A DNA stretch of 64,000 nt. Origin: JBDHHQ01 sp039586035. GTDB lineage: Bacteria > Gemmatimonadota > Gemmatimonadetes > Longimicrobiales > Gaopeijiaceae. Position 1 is the first letter of the stretch; every line of letters begins with the position of its first letter. The notes beneath the pieces are model-generated. The model saw only the letters and a list, made by a program, of their open reading frames with translations, ran no database searches and had not been told where the DNA came from. Shown here in pieces: positions 26,959 to 36,222 of the stretch. A program made the translations under genes and the position numbers. The DNA is taken from the NCBI GenBank assembly GCA_039586035.1, contig JBDHLD010000005.1, positions 54,710 to 118,709 of the forward strand. Reading direction: 5' to 3'.

Positions 26959-27576
26959 CTAGCGGTCGAAGTCGGTTCTGCGTAGCCGGGTGTCCTGACG
27001 GTACTTCTCGGACAGCGGCGAATACTCGTAGAGGAGCGAGTGCGTGTGAACCCAGAGTCGCTGGCCGCTCTCCGGCTGCTGCTGGTCGCCGGTGAGCCGG
27101 TTCGGTGGGCCGAAGAGAGAGCGCGGTGCGTTGAACTCCGGCGTGAGCGTCGCCCCTCCGCCACCAGCCGCGCTGGGTCCGAACGGATCCACGGACGGCA
27201 CCTCGATCGGTGTGAGGATCGGTGTGAGGTCGGCAGCGGGGCCCGTGTCCTTCATGCTCGGAGACCAAGCCACCGCGGTCAGGAGCAGGGCCATGGCAAA
27301 GGCGGTCGCCCCGGTCGTTCCGGAGCTCACGGTGCGGGCCAGGGCGGCCTCGTCGGCGACGTGGTAGATGCGGTGCTGTAGCCGTGGCTCGAAGTCGGGG
27401 GGAAGCTCGGGCGAGGGGAGGGACCGGAGGAGCTGGCCTCCCTTGGTCACGATCCTGTGGTAGCGGCGACAGGAGGCGCAGGCCTCGAGGTGGGCTTCCA
27501 TCCGCCCCGTCTCGTCTGCTCCACCCGTCCCGTCGTAGTACTCGGAGAATCGCGCGATGAATTCCCGGCAATCCAT
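26959..27576 (-). CDS. Membrane anti-sigma factor with zinc-finger-like N-terminus
   Basis: A 205-residue protein. The first 45 residues have the zinc-binding anti-sigma layout (MDCREFIARFSEYYDG then MEAHLEACASCRRYHRI, giving H-x3-C-x2-C). One membrane helix follows at about residues 85-103 (TGATAFAMALLLTAVAW), with a Pro/Gly-rich outer part. ZAS domains hold a partner ECF sigma factor in the cytoplasm. That partner is the gene at 27825-28505, upstream in the same direction. The two are separated by a 248-base gap with a terminator-like hairpin, so this gene may be read at lower level than the sigma gene. holA follows after ten bases. Confidence 0.8.
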   Translation of the reverse strand: MDCREFIARFSEYYDGTGGADETGRMEAHLEACASCRRYHRIVTKGGQLLRSLPSPELPPDFEPRLQHRIYHVADEAALARTVSSGTTGATAFAMALLLTAVAWSPSMKDTGPAADLTPILTPIEVPSVDPFGPSAAGGGGATLTPEFNAPRSLFGPPNRLTGDQQQPESGQRLWVHTHSLLYEYSPLSEKYRQDTRLRRTDFDR

Positions 27577-27770
27577 CCCTAGTCAACAACTCCGTCGAGG
27601 TTTCTCAAGCCTGCGAATCAGTCCAGTCACACCGATCCGCGCTTCGCCGTCGGGAACTTCTACTGCCGTGGCCGATCCCGGGTTCCGGCTCGAAACCCGC
27701 GCCTCGTATCCGATTCGTGGTACAGGGCGCCGGTGGGTCAGGTTCCGCACGATCGACCCGAAGAAGAAGA

Positions 27771-27796
27771 GCCCCCGCCGCGGCTGCGGCGGGGGC
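27771..27796 (-). terminator. Stem-loop after the ECF sigma gene
   Basis: A perfect 11-base-pair GC stem (GCCCCCGCCGC / GCGGCGGGGGC) with a 4-base loop. On the minus-strand transcript it is followed by TCTTCTTCTTC. It lies 29 bases after the ECF sigma stop and so may terminate or attenuate before the anti-sigma gene. Confidence 0.7.
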
Positions 27797-27824
27797 CCTC
27801 TCTGGGGCTCGAGGCAAGCCCGGG

Positions 27825-28505
27825 TCAGTCCAACCAGGGGCCGATGATTCGGGCGAAGTTGTTTCGCGCCCGGTTCAGTCGGCTCTTCACGGTCCCCAGG
27901 TTGCAGCCGGTGATGTCGGCGATCTCCTCGTAGGTCTTGCCCTCCAGCTCTCTCAAGACGAAGACGATCCGGTGATGCTCCGGCAGCTGCTGCACGGCGC
28001 GGTCCACCAGCTCCTTCAGGTGCCGCTTCCTGTACAGATCGTCTGGCTTGAGGCTGGAATCCTCCCACTCCAACGGTCTGTGGTCGGCGTCCCAGTTCTT
28101 CTTGATCGTCTGGAACAGGACCAACGGGTTGCGCGAGCGGTTGCGCAACTCGTTCTTCGCCAGATTCCCGGCGATGGTGTAGATCCAGGTCGAGAACTTC
28201 TTCGACTGGTCGAAGCGATGCAGGTGACGGTACACCCGCACGAAAGTCTCCTGGACCAGGTCCTGCGCGCGCTCCCGATCCCCGACGGTACGATACACGA
28301 AGTTCAGCAACCGATTGTCGTACCGATTCACCAATTCCCCAAAGGCGCGGGACTCACCATCCAGGAACCGCTGCACGACCTGACTGTCGTTGAGAGAGCT
28401 GAGCTCCCGCCGTAGTTCCAGGGAGCCGTCGCGCGCTTCGGGCGTGTGGTCGTTCCTCTGCTCGAGCGTTGTGGCGGCCATTTTGGATGTTTCCCTCGCT
28501 GTCAT
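27825..28505 (-). CDS. ECF-type RNA polymerase sigma factor
   Basis: A sigma-70 family protein of 226 residues with region 2 (AFGELVNRYDNRLLNFVYR, AQDLVQETFVRVYRHLHRFD, FSTWIYTIAGNLAKNELR) and region 4 (LPEHHRIVFVLRELEGKTYEEIA, LGTVKSRLNRARNNF). The long region 2-4 linker with KKNWDADHRPLEW is a recognisable variant. The ATG at 28505 was preferred; a GTG at 28538 and an ATG at 28481 are alternatives. The likely anti-sigma factor is the next gene on this strand. Confidence 0.9.
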   Translation of the reverse strand: MTARETSKMAATTLEQRNDHTPEARDGSLELRRELSSLNDSQVVQRFLDGESRAFGELVNRYDNRLLNFVYRTVGDRERAQDLVQETFVRVYRHLHRFDQSKKFSTWIYTIAGNLAKNELRNRSRNPLVLFQTIKKNWDADHRPLEWEDSSLKPDDLYRKRHLKELVDRAVQQLPEHHRIVFVLRELEGKTYEEIADITGCNLGTVKSRLNRARNNFARIIGPWLD

Positions 28506-28750
28506 GGTGATATTCCAAACCCCGACCCGGGGGTTCACTGTCTGACTCGCGGTACGTGTATTAGCACGTTCCGTACCACCTGGAACCTGCTTGGAATACG
28601 CTGGTTTTCAACGGTCTTTACCGTTGGTTGTCCTCACCGGAGGACACCCTGTCGTCCCACTTCGGAACGGCTCCGCCCTCTCATGGAGACAGTACGGGTC
28701 AGAAAAACGTTGGCCGGGTGGCCGAGGAGGGCGCGGTGCGGGGAGGCGTG

Positions 28751-29362
28751 CTACGCCGGAGGGTCGGCGCCTTCGAGCAGGAACGCGCGGGCGAAAAGGA
28801 GGCACGCGATGCTCTTCGCGTCCACCATCTCACCGGTACGGATCAGCTCGAGCGCCCGAGAAAAAGGCATCCGGACGACCTCCAGAAACTCGTCATCGTC
28901 GTGGTCCGTCGAGCCTGGGCTCAGCCCCGTCGCCGCGAACAGATGGATGACCTCGTCGGTGAATCCGGGTGTCGTGTAGATGTGGGTGAGCGGGTGCAGG
29001 GTCGTGGCCCGGTAGCCCGTCTCCTCTTCGAGCTCCCGGTGCGCACAGGCGCTCCACGACTCTGACGGCCCATCGGGAATACCGGCCGGCACCTCGTACA
29101 TGAGGCCACCGCCGGCGTAGCGGTATTGGTGGATCAGCAGCACGTCCGGGTCGCTCTCACCGAGCTCGCCGAAAATGGGTAGCACGCACGAGGCTCCGGG
29201 GTGCCGGACGAGCTCCAGCTTCCCGGTCGATCCGTCGGGGAATCGGACCGTGTCCACGCTCAGCCGGACGACGTGGCCGTCGAACACCGCCTCCCGCTCG
29301 ATCAGCGCCCCGGCGTCGTGAGGCGGTGGCCGCCCACCCGCTCCGACGTCAGGCGAAGGCAC
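28751..29362 (-). CDS. Nudix hydrolase, ADP-ribose pyrophosphatase-like
   Basis: A 203-residue Nudix protein. The Nudix box is GIPDGPSESWSACAHRELEE followed by ETGY, with the REx2EE metal site intact and one extra residue between the first Gly and Glu. VLLIHQYRYAGGGLMYEVPAG and IYTTPGFTDEVIHLF are typical of ADP-ribose and related pyrophosphatases. The start is a GTG at 29362. It lies 45 bases after the last M16 peptidase gene and probably shares its transcript. The substrate cannot be fixed from sequence. Confidence 0.88.
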   Translation of the reverse strand: MPSPDVGAGGRPPPHDAGALIEREAVFDGHVVRLSVDTVRFPDGSTGKLELVRHPGASCVLPIFGELGESDPDVLLIHQYRYAGGGLMYEVPAGIPDGPSESWSACAHRELEEETGYRATTLHPLTHIYTTPGFTDEVIHLFAATGLSPGSTDHDDDEFLEVVRMPFSRALELIRTGEMVDAKSIACLLFARAFLLEGADPPA

Positions 29363-29407
29363 CGAGGGTCCCTCCCGTGGCAGGGTCGGGGGCGCGGGCG
29401 AGCACCG

Positions 29408-30793
29408 TCAACCCAGGAGGGCTTCGGGGTCGTACACCTCCACCGGCCCGAGCTCCAGCGCCTCGAGAGGCCCGCGCAGCGCATCCGCGTCACCCACCAC
29501 GACCACGGCCATCTCATTCGGCCGGATGGCCCGGCGACCGGCCTCGGTGGCGTCGGCCGTGGTCACCGCTGCCACCCGCTCCCGATAGGTGGCGTAGTAA
29601 TCATCGGGGAAGCCATGGACGATCAGGTCGGCGATCCGCGCAGCCACCTGACCGGTAGTCTCCAGCCGCAGCGGAAACACGCCCACGATATAGTCCCGGG
29701 CCGCCTGCACCTCGGCGTCGGTCGGTCCGTCGCTGACGATTCCCTCGAGCTCGCTCATGGCCTCCCGCACCGCATCCGCCGTCACCTCGGTGGCGACCGC
29801 GGTGGCGACCCGAAACGGACCGGGGTGACGGCGGAACGCGAAGCTCGACCGTACGCCGTATGTGAAGCCGTTTCGCTCGCGAAGGTTGAGGTTGAGCCGA
29901 CTGGTGAACGCACCGCCCAGGATCGTGTTCAGCACGCTCAGGGCGAAGAAATCGTCCGAGCTGCGAGCCACGCCCACATGGCCGATCCTGATCTCCGACT
30001 GGACGGCCCCGGGTCGGTGCAGCAGGTGCACGGCACGCTCCCGCGAGCGGGGCTCCACCGCCAACTCGGGACGACCGACGACCCCACCGCCGCGATGTGC
30101 CAAGAGAGGTTCTGCCAGCTGCGCGACCGCTTCGGGGTCGACGTCCCCGGTCACGACCAGCCCTGCGCCCTCAGGCCGGTAGTGGGCGGCGGCGTAGGCC
30201 GCGGCCTGCTCGCGCCCCACCCCCGCGATCGACTCGCGCGTGCCCCCGGCGGACCGGCTGTACGCCACGCCGTCGCCGAAGATGAAGTGAGCCGCCGCCT
30301 GATCGGCGAGGCGCCGGGGATCCATGAGGCGCTGCTGGATGGTGGCCAGTCGCTGCTGCCGGATGCGACCGAATTCCTCGTCCTCGAACGACGCCTCGCC
30401 GACCACCTCGGCCATGAGCTCGAACGCGTCCACCAGGCGCTCCGACAGACATCCGAGCGATACCGTCGTGGCGTCCCATCCGGTCGCTGCCGCCAGGCCC
30501 ACCCCCACCCGCTCGAGGGCCTCGGCGAGCTCGGCCCCGCCCCGGCGCGCGGTTCCGGCCTGCAGGGCGTCGCCGGTGAGCACGGCCAGCCCCGCGCGAT
30601 CCGCCGGGACGCCGGTCTCGCCGGCCTCGAGCACGAGGCTCGCCGACACCACCGGGAGTCCCGGCATGCGTGCCACCCGCACCGACAGTCCCGTGTCAAG
30701 ATCGAACGACCGCACGTCCGGAAACTCGAAGTGGCGGATGTCACCCGGGAGCGGCACGGTGGCCCGGTCGAATCCCTGGCTGGCGACGCTCAT
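29408..30793 (-). CDS. M16-family peptidase, non-catalytic subunit (no export signal)
   Basis: A 461-residue M16 (insulinase/pitrilysin) homologue. The zinc motif HxxEH is missing: the equivalent segment reads DRAGLAVLTGDALQAGT. The C-lobe keeps the substrate-binding pattern LGGAFTSRLNLNLRERNGFTYG with the conserved Arg and Tyr. In M16B enzymes this kind of subunit pairs with a zinc-bearing partner, here the gene directly upstream, which it overlaps by 4 bases. No signal peptide or lipobox is seen, so the pair seems cytoplasmic. Confidence 0.9.
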   Translation of the reverse strand: MSVASQGFDRATVPLPGDIRHFEFPDVRSFDLDTGLSVRVARMPGLPVVSASLVLEAGETGVPADRAGLAVLTGDALQAGTARRGGAELAEALERVGVGLAAATGWDATTVSLGCLSERLVDAFELMAEVVGEASFEDEEFGRIRQQRLATIQQRLMDPRRLADQAAAHFIFGDGVAYSRSAGGTRESIAGVGREQAAAYAAAHYRPEGAGLVVTGDVDPEAVAQLAEPLLAHRGGGVVGRPELAVEPRSRERAVHLLHRPGAVQSEIRIGHVGVARSSDDFFALSVLNTILGGAFTSRLNLNLRERNGFTYGVRSSFAFRRHPGPFRVATAVATEVTADAVREAMSELEGIVSDGPTDAEVQAARDYIVGVFPLRLETTGQVAARIADLIVHGFPDDYYATYRERVAAVTTADATEAGRRAIRPNEMAVVVVGDADALRGPLEALELGPVEVYDPEALLG

Positions 30794-32061
30794 CGGCCAC
30801 CTCCGGGGACATAGGTGAGAACGGCGCGGTTGTCTTCGCCCAGGTGATTCCCAGCGAAATCCCGCAGATCCTCCAGGGTCACTTCCCGTAGTCGTTCGAT
30901 CTCCGTGTTGATGCGCTCCGGCTCACCGAAGAACGTCTCGTACATGGAGAGCAGGTCGGCGCGCTCGCCCACCTGCTCGATGTCCTTCACGAAGCTGGTC
31001 TCGATCAGGGCGATGGCCCTGTCCACCTCTTCCTCGCGGACACCGCCCATGGCCCGAAGCTCCGAAGCCAGGGCCTGCTCCAGCGCCGTGGGCTCCGTGC
31101 CGGGGTACCCTGTGGCCCATAACAGGAAGATCGATGTCCCGGTCACGAGCGGAAACGTATACGTGACAATGTCCTTGGCGATCTTCTTGTCCCGGACCAG
31201 GCTCGAGTACAGGCGGCTGGCCCGGCCCGTCCCCAGCAGGGCGCTGGCCACGTAGGCGGGGTAGAAGGCGTCACTCGTGTAGGGAGGTACACGACCCGCC
31301 ATGTACACGCGCGGCAGCGGTACCTCCGCCTCGACTCGCTCACGCACCGTGGTGCCGATCCTGAGCGGGATGTCCCACTCTCCGGGAATCGGTGGCACCG
31401 GTTCACCGGCCGGAATCTCCCCAAAGAGCCTGTGGATGAGCGCGAGGGCGTGATCTTCCTCGAAGTCGCCGCAGACGGTGAGGACCGCGTTGTTGGGCAC
31501 GTAGTACGTGCGGAAGAACTGCGCCACATCATCGAGGTCGGCTGCGTCCAGATCCTCCATGGAGCCGATGACCGAGTGGTGGTACGGGTGGCCCTCGGGA
31601 AACACCAGCGCCTGGAGGCGCTCGTCCCAGTCACCATAGGGCTGATTGTCGTAGCGCCACTTCTTCTCGTTCTTCACCACGTCGCGCTGATTGTCCAGCT
31701 TCTCCTGCGTCATCGCCGGCAGAAGCCACCCCATCCGGTCCGCTTCGAGCCAAAGCGCCAGCTCCAGATGGTGCGACGGGACCGTCTCGAAGTAGTTGGT
31801 GCGATCGAACCAGGTAGAGCCGTTCAGCGACCCACCGGCGCGCTCGATCAATTCGAAGTGCTGGTTCTTGGGCACGTGGGCCGACCCCTGGAACATCATG
31901 TGCTCGAAGAGGTGTGCGAAGCCGGTGCGGCCCCTTCGCTCGTTCCTCGAGCCCACACCGTACCACAGGTTGACGGCCACGACGGGCGCCGCCGAATCCT
32001 GCGAGAGGACTACGCGTAAGCCATTGTCCAGCGTGTGTCGGTGTGAAGGGATCGATAGCAC
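30790..32061 (-). CDS. M16-family zinc metallopeptidase, catalytic subunit (no export signal)
   Basis: A 423-residue M16 peptidase with the inverted zinc motif HLFEH at residues 50-54 (H50, E53, H54) and the distal glutamate in VVKNEKKW. The first residues (LSIPSHRHTLDNGLRVVL) enter the fold directly, with no signal peptide. It begins at a GTG at 32061, 60 bases after the second M16 gene, and overlaps its non-catalytic partner by 4 bases. Together they form the second of two catalytic/non-catalytic pairs. Confidence 0.92.
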   Translation of the reverse strand: MLSIPSHRHTLDNGLRVVLSQDSAAPVVAVNLWYGVGSRNERRGRTGFAHLFEHMMFQGSAHVPKNQHFELIERAGGSLNGSTWFDRTNYFETVPSHHLELALWLEADRMGWLLPAMTQEKLDNQRDVVKNEKKWRYDNQPYGDWDERLQALVFPEGHPYHHSVIGSMEDLDAADLDDVAQFFRTYYVPNNAVLTVCGDFEEDHALALIHRLFGEIPAGEPVPPIPGEWDIPLRIGTTVRERVEAEVPLPRVYMAGRVPPYTSDAFYPAYVASALLGTGRASRLYSSLVRDKKIAKDIVTYTFPLVTGTSIFLLWATGYPGTEPTALEQALASELRAMGGVREEEVDRAIALIETSFVKDIEQVGERADLLSMYETFFGEPERINTEIERLREVTLEDLRDFAGNHLGEDNRAVLTYVPGGGR

Positions 32062-32121
32062 GCGAGGTCTTTCGGTTTCGGGTTCAGATTCGACCGGCTG
32101 CGCAGCCGGCAGCCGGGTTCC

Positions 32122-33648
32122 CTACCTTGCCGCGGGATCTTCGACGTCGTCGCCGTCCTGCACCTCCAAGACCTCCACGGGACCCGCCCCCAGGGCTCGC
32201 AGCGGCGCTTCCACCACCGATCGGTCACCCACCACCACGATGGCGAACCCGCCGGACAGGTATCGCTCCGCCGCGGCCTGGACATCTGCGCTCGTGACCG
32301 CCAACACGGAATCGACGTACGCGTCGTAGTAGTCCAGGGGCAACTCGTGGAGCACCAGGTCGGAAATCCGTGAGGCCAGGTCAGATACGGTCTCGAAACT
32401 CTGAGGCAAGCGCAAGGCGACGAAGTTGCGGGCTCGTTCGAGCTCTCCTTCGGGGATCGGTTCGTCCACCAGGCGTCGGATTTCGGTCAGGAACTCCACG
32501 ACTGCGCTGTCCGTGACCGGCGTGTGGACGGCAGAGCTCGCGACGAAGGGTCCGGCCATCCGACGCAGGGCGAATCCCGAACGCGCGCCGTAGGTGAATC
32601 CCCTCTCCTCTCGTAACCTCATGTTCAAACGGCTGGTGAACGACCCGCCGAGGACGGTGTTGAGGACGGTGAGCCTGTAGAAATCGTCCGTGCGACGGTC
32701 GGTAGCCACCCGTCCCACCCGGATCTCCGACTGCGCGGCGCCCGGCTTGTCGACGAGGTAGACCGTGGTGGCCTCGGGGCCAGGCGGCGTGTCCCCGTCG
32801 GGTAGGCTGACCGACTCGGCTCGCCACGACCCGAGCGCCGTCTCCAGGAGCGGCTCGAGCGTCTCCTGGGTCACGTCGCCTGCCACGACCAGGGTCGCAT
32901 TGCCGGCGTGATACCGCTCCCGGTAGAAGTCGAGCACATGTTCCCGGGTGAGGGAGGCGACCGAGGCTTCGGTCCCGATGACGGGCTGTCCGTAGGGATG
33001 GGCGTCACCATAGATCACGTGGGACATGGCGTTGTCGGCCAGTACCCTGGGCTCGTCCCGACCCTGCAGAATGTGCGTGAGGTGCTCGGTCCGCACGCGC
33101 TCGACCTCGCGGCCGGGGAACGACGCCTCCCGGACCACGTCGCCGAGGATCGCCAGGCTCGGCTCGAGCCGATCGCTCACCACGGACATGCGGACCCGGC
33201 TGGCGTCACGTCCCGCGAAGGACGAGAAGCTCGCTCCGAGACGCTCGATTTCGCTAGCGATCTCCATGGCCGTTCGCGAAGGCGTGCCCTCGTCCAAGAG
33301 ATCGGCGGTGAGGGCAGAGAGTCCCGCCTGCTCCCCGGTCTCGGCCGAAGCCCCTCCGCGGAGTTGGAGCTCGATGGCCACGACGGGCACCTCGTGCTTC
33401 TCGATGAGCAGGACCCGAAGCCCGTTCCCGAGGGTGAAATCGGCCACGGCCGGTAACGAAACCGGCGGAGGTGACCCGGCTTCGGGGGGCACGGTGCGAT
33501 CGAGCTGCTCCACCTGAGTCTCCTCCCTGGATCCCGCCTGCATGGACACCGAGCCGCCGTCGGACCCGGTGCTGCCTCCCATCGACACGGAGCAGCCGGC
33601 CAGGGCCAGCGCACTGGCCAACCCCGAACCCCGGCGCGAGTGCCTCAC
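32122..33648 (-). CDS. M16-family peptidase, non-catalytic subunit, predicted lipoprotein
   Basis: A 508-residue M16 homologue with a lipoprotein signal (ALALAGC, lipobox cysteine near residue 19) and a Ser/Gly-rich spacer. The zinc motif is absent (GEQAGLSALTADLLDEGT). The C-lobe binding pattern LGGSFTSRLNMRLREERGFTYG is kept. It overlaps the catalytic gene upstream by 4 bases. The pair is probably anchored outside the cytoplasmic membrane and digests peptides there. Confidence 0.9.
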   Translation of the reverse strand: MRHSRRGSGLASALALAGCSVSMGGSTGSDGGSVSMQAGSREETQVEQLDRTVPPEAGSPPPVSLPAVADFTLGNGLRVLLIEKHEVPVVAIELQLRGGASAETGEQAGLSALTADLLDEGTPSRTAMEIASEIERLGASFSSFAGRDASRVRMSVVSDRLEPSLAILGDVVREASFPGREVERVRTEHLTHILQGRDEPRVLADNAMSHVIYGDAHPYGQPVIGTEASVASLTREHVLDFYRERYHAGNATLVVAGDVTQETLEPLLETALGSWRAESVSLPDGDTPPGPEATTVYLVDKPGAAQSEIRVGRVATDRRTDDFYRLTVLNTVLGGSFTSRLNMRLREERGFTYGARSGFALRRMAGPFVASSAVHTPVTDSAVVEFLTEIRRLVDEPIPEGELERARNFVALRLPQSFETVSDLASRISDLVLHELPLDYYDAYVDSVLAVTSADVQAAAERYLSGGFAIVVVGDRSVVEAPLRALGAGPVEVLEVQDGDDVEDPAAR

Positions 33649-35021
33649 CCGCCCCCCTGAGCTCCCAGGTCGGCGCGTCCCCTCGGGACGACACTCAGCA
33701 CGACCGCGTGTGCGCCATCGAGGCGTTCGCGCACCTCGTCCGCCACTGTCTCGGGCGTTTGCCGGTGGAAGCGGGCCAGATCCTTGCGGACGAAGCCTGG
33801 GTTACCGGTAGTGAAGTAGTACCGATTGAGCTGATCCGCCTTGCCGCCGAACCCGCCGACCCTTTGGAGGCCGCCCACGAAGGCGGTCTCGATCTGGTTC
33901 ACGACCCGCTCCATCTCGAGCTCGGTGGGTCCCTCCTCGGCGAGTCGCGCGACCTCGTCCCGAACCGCGGCCTCCAGGTCCTGGAGCTCCACGTCGGGAC
34001 GGCCGGTGACGATCACGATGAACCGGCTGCCCAGCTCCTGGCTCAGCTGAAAGGCCGCCACGTCCTGCGCCACCTGCTCCTCGTAGACCAGGCGTCGGTG
34101 GAGCCGTGAGCTCTTGCCTTCGGCGAGGACGGCCCCGGCCATGTCCATGGCGGCGTCCCCGTCGCTGAACATGGGAGGCGAGTGCCAGCCCATGTACAGA
34201 CGGGGCAGGCGGACGTCGTCCTCCAGCAGGACGTACCGCTCCCGGTCCAACCCGACCGGCGGGGGCTCGACGGGCGGGCGCTCCGGTCCCCGCGGAATGG
34301 GGCCGAAGTACTTTTCCACCAACTCCCTGACCCTCCGGGCGGATACCGCACCCGCTATGGAGAGACTCGCGTTGTTGGGCACGTAGTACGTACGGAAGAA
34401 CTCCGTGACGTCGGCCAGTGTCGCTGCGGACAGATCTTCCATGGAGCCGATGGTGGGCCAGTGGTACGGGTGGTCTTCCCCGAACATCGCGAAGCCCAGC
34501 TGCTCGAAGGCCAGACCGTAGGGGCGATTCTCATAGCTCTGGCGTCGCTCGTTCTTCACCACCGCGCGTTGGATGTCGAGCTTCTCCTGGTCCATGGTCT
34601 CGAGGAGCCATCCCATGCGGTCCGCCTCGAGCCAAAGGGCCAGCTCGAGGGCGTTGGCCGGCAGGTTCTCCCAATAGTTCGTGCGGTCGGGATTGGTCGA
34701 TCCGTTGTTGGTCCCGCCCACGGCCTCGAGCAAGTTGTCGAAGTCGCCCTCGGGCACGTGAGCCGACCCCTCGAACATGATGTGCTCGAAGAGGTGGGCG
34801 AAGCCGGTGCGGCCAGGCTTCTCGTTGCCGGACCCCACGTGGTACCACAGGTTCACGCTCACGATGGGCAGAGCATGGTCCTCGTGGACGATGACGTTGA
34901 GGCCGTTGGCGAGCGTGAACTGGGTGAAGGGGATGTGGAGATCCATGGGTACACGTTCCTGGGCGGTGCCGGCCCACGGGCCGAGGATCATGAGTGCCAG
35001 GGTGAGGCCTGGTCTTCGCAT
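33645..35021 (-). CDS. M16-family zinc metallopeptidase, catalytic subunit, exported
   Basis: A 458-residue M16 peptidase with HLFEH at 76-80 (H76, E79, H80) and the distal Glu in VVKNERRQSYENR. From the ATG at 35021 the protein starts with a signal peptide (RRPGLTLALMILGPWAGTAQE), which is why this start was chosen. A GTG at 35075 would place 18 residues before it. A candidate promoter lies at 35124-35151. The C-terminus contacts the following lipoprotein subunit gene with a 4-base overlap. Confidence 0.92.
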   Translation of the reverse strand: MRRPGLTLALMILGPWAGTAQERVPMDLHIPFTQFTLANGLNVIVHEDHALPIVSVNLWYHVGSGNEKPGRTGFAHLFEHIMFEGSAHVPEGDFDNLLEAVGGTNNGSTNPDRTNYWENLPANALELALWLEADRMGWLLETMDQEKLDIQRAVVKNERRQSYENRPYGLAFEQLGFAMFGEDHPYHWPTIGSMEDLSAATLADVTEFFRTYYVPNNASLSIAGAVSARRVRELVEKYFGPIPRGPERPPVEPPPVGLDRERYVLLEDDVRLPRLYMGWHSPPMFSDGDAAMDMAGAVLAEGKSSRLHRRLVYEEQVAQDVAAFQLSQELGSRFIVIVTGRPDVELQDLEAAVRDEVARLAEEGPTELEMERVVNQIETAFVGGLQRVGGFGGKADQLNRYYFTTGNPGFVRKDLARFHRQTPETVADEVRERLDGAHAVVLSVVPRGRADLGAQGGG

Positions 35022-35123
35022 GCGGTCCAAGAGCCATTCGCTGAGGGGGCTCGCGAGAGAACCCGGGGTCGGCACCGTCTTCGGTAGGCTTCACCACCCC
35101 ACCCGTGCGCCACGGGAGCCAGA

Positions 35124-35151
35124 AAGATACCCACAACCCAGGAAGGATCAA
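35124..35151 (-). promoter_or_regulatory. Candidate sigma-70-type promoter of the M16 gene cluster
   Basis: On the minus strand TTGATC (-35) is followed after 16 bases by TATCTT (-10). It lies about 100 bases before the ATG of the first M16 gene. It is the best promoter-like pair in the 340-base gap 35022-35361, which otherwise holds no gene or repeat. Confidence 0.4.
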
Positions 35152-35361
35152 CGGACGCGAAGCCGGAAACCAGCACGTGTCCGACCGCGTCTGCGCGCCC
35201 GGCTCTCCGGCTGCGAACGTGGAGCCTGGGGAGAGACGCGAGTGGCGCGTGGAAGGTCGTGTTGGACCTCGGGACGCCGGACCCCGCGAGTCCGGAGACG
35301 CCGGGCGGAAGCTGCGGCCGGTGGGCCCGCGCGAAACCTGAGGCCGACGGGGCCGGGCCAC

Positions 35362-36222
35362 TCAGGGCCGGGCCATCAGCCGATCTCGCAGAGCTCCCGG
35401 CGCAACGGATTCTCGGAGGAAGCGCCCAGCCGTGTCCGGCCCGTCCAGAATCCGATCGTCCGCCTCCTCGACCGTCGCAGCATCGAGTCCGGTGGCGATT
35501 TGGCGGGCCCGCTCGATCATCTCGACCGCCAGGTCGTCCCACCCCGTGGCGGCCGCCGCAAGCGCGGCCAGGAGCTGTGCCTCCACGTCGGATGGACGGA
35601 GCCTGGCCCCGTTGGCGAGCTCTCCGGCCCCCTCTTCCGGACGAGCCGTCTCGAGTAGCACCAACCCCAACAGGACCCGGGGCCAGCCGTCTCCCGGCGC
35701 GAGTCGCGCGGCCTCCTCGAACGCGTCCGCGGCTTCTTCCAGCTTGCCCGCCAACGCGTAAGCTACGCCCCGTTCGGTGGAGATCACTCCGTCCTCGGGA
35801 TCGAGCTCCGCCGCGGCCTCCAACTCCTTCAGGGCGTCGTCCAGGTAGCCCTCCCGGGACAGATAGGCACCGTAGGCCAGACGCGTCGCCACCTCCTCCG
35901 GAGCCAGGAGCGCCGCGGTGCGCAGCGCGCGCTCGGCATCGGGATCGTCGAACGCCGCCAGCCCTGCCCCGGCCGTCGTCAGGAGGTGCGGATCGTCGGG
36001 CTCTTGGGCCAACGCCTGCTTGAAGCGCTCGTAGGCGGCACCTTCGTTGCCCAACTCGCGCTCGGCCACGCCGAGCCAGCACAGGAGATACGGGTCGTCC
36101 GGGTCGGCTTCCAGCCCCTCGGAGAGCAGGAGTGCCATGGCCTCCCAGTCGCCGTCGTCGCCGAGGACCAGTGCCCGGCCCAGGACACCTTCGGCGTCCG
36201 GTTGGAACGAGCGGTCAGGCAC
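35362..36222 (-). CDS. Tetratricopeptide-repeat protein
   Basis: A soluble protein of 286 residues made of about six TPR units, for example PYLLCWLGVAERELGNEGAA, ALKELEAAAELDPEDGVIST and WPRVLLGLVLLETARPEEGA. No signal peptide or membrane helix is seen, so it is probably a cytoplasmic scaffold. The start is placed at a GTG at 36222 with an 8-base overlap of the apgM stop. An ATG at 36246 would overlap by 32 bases. No catalytic domain is attached, and the partner is unknown. Confidence 0.75.
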   Translation of the reverse strand: MPDRSFQPDAEGVLGRALVLGDDGDWEAMALLLSEGLEADPDDPYLLCWLGVAERELGNEGAAYERFKQALAQEPDDPHLLTTAGAGLAAFDDPDAERALRTAALLAPEEVATRLAYGAYLSREGYLDDALKELEAAAELDPEDGVISTERGVAYALAGKLEEAADAFEEAARLAPGDGWPRVLLGLVLLETARPEEGAGELANGARLRPSDVEAQLLAALAAAATGWDDLAVEMIERARQIATGLDAATVEEADDRILDGPDTAGRFLRESVAPGALRDRLMARP

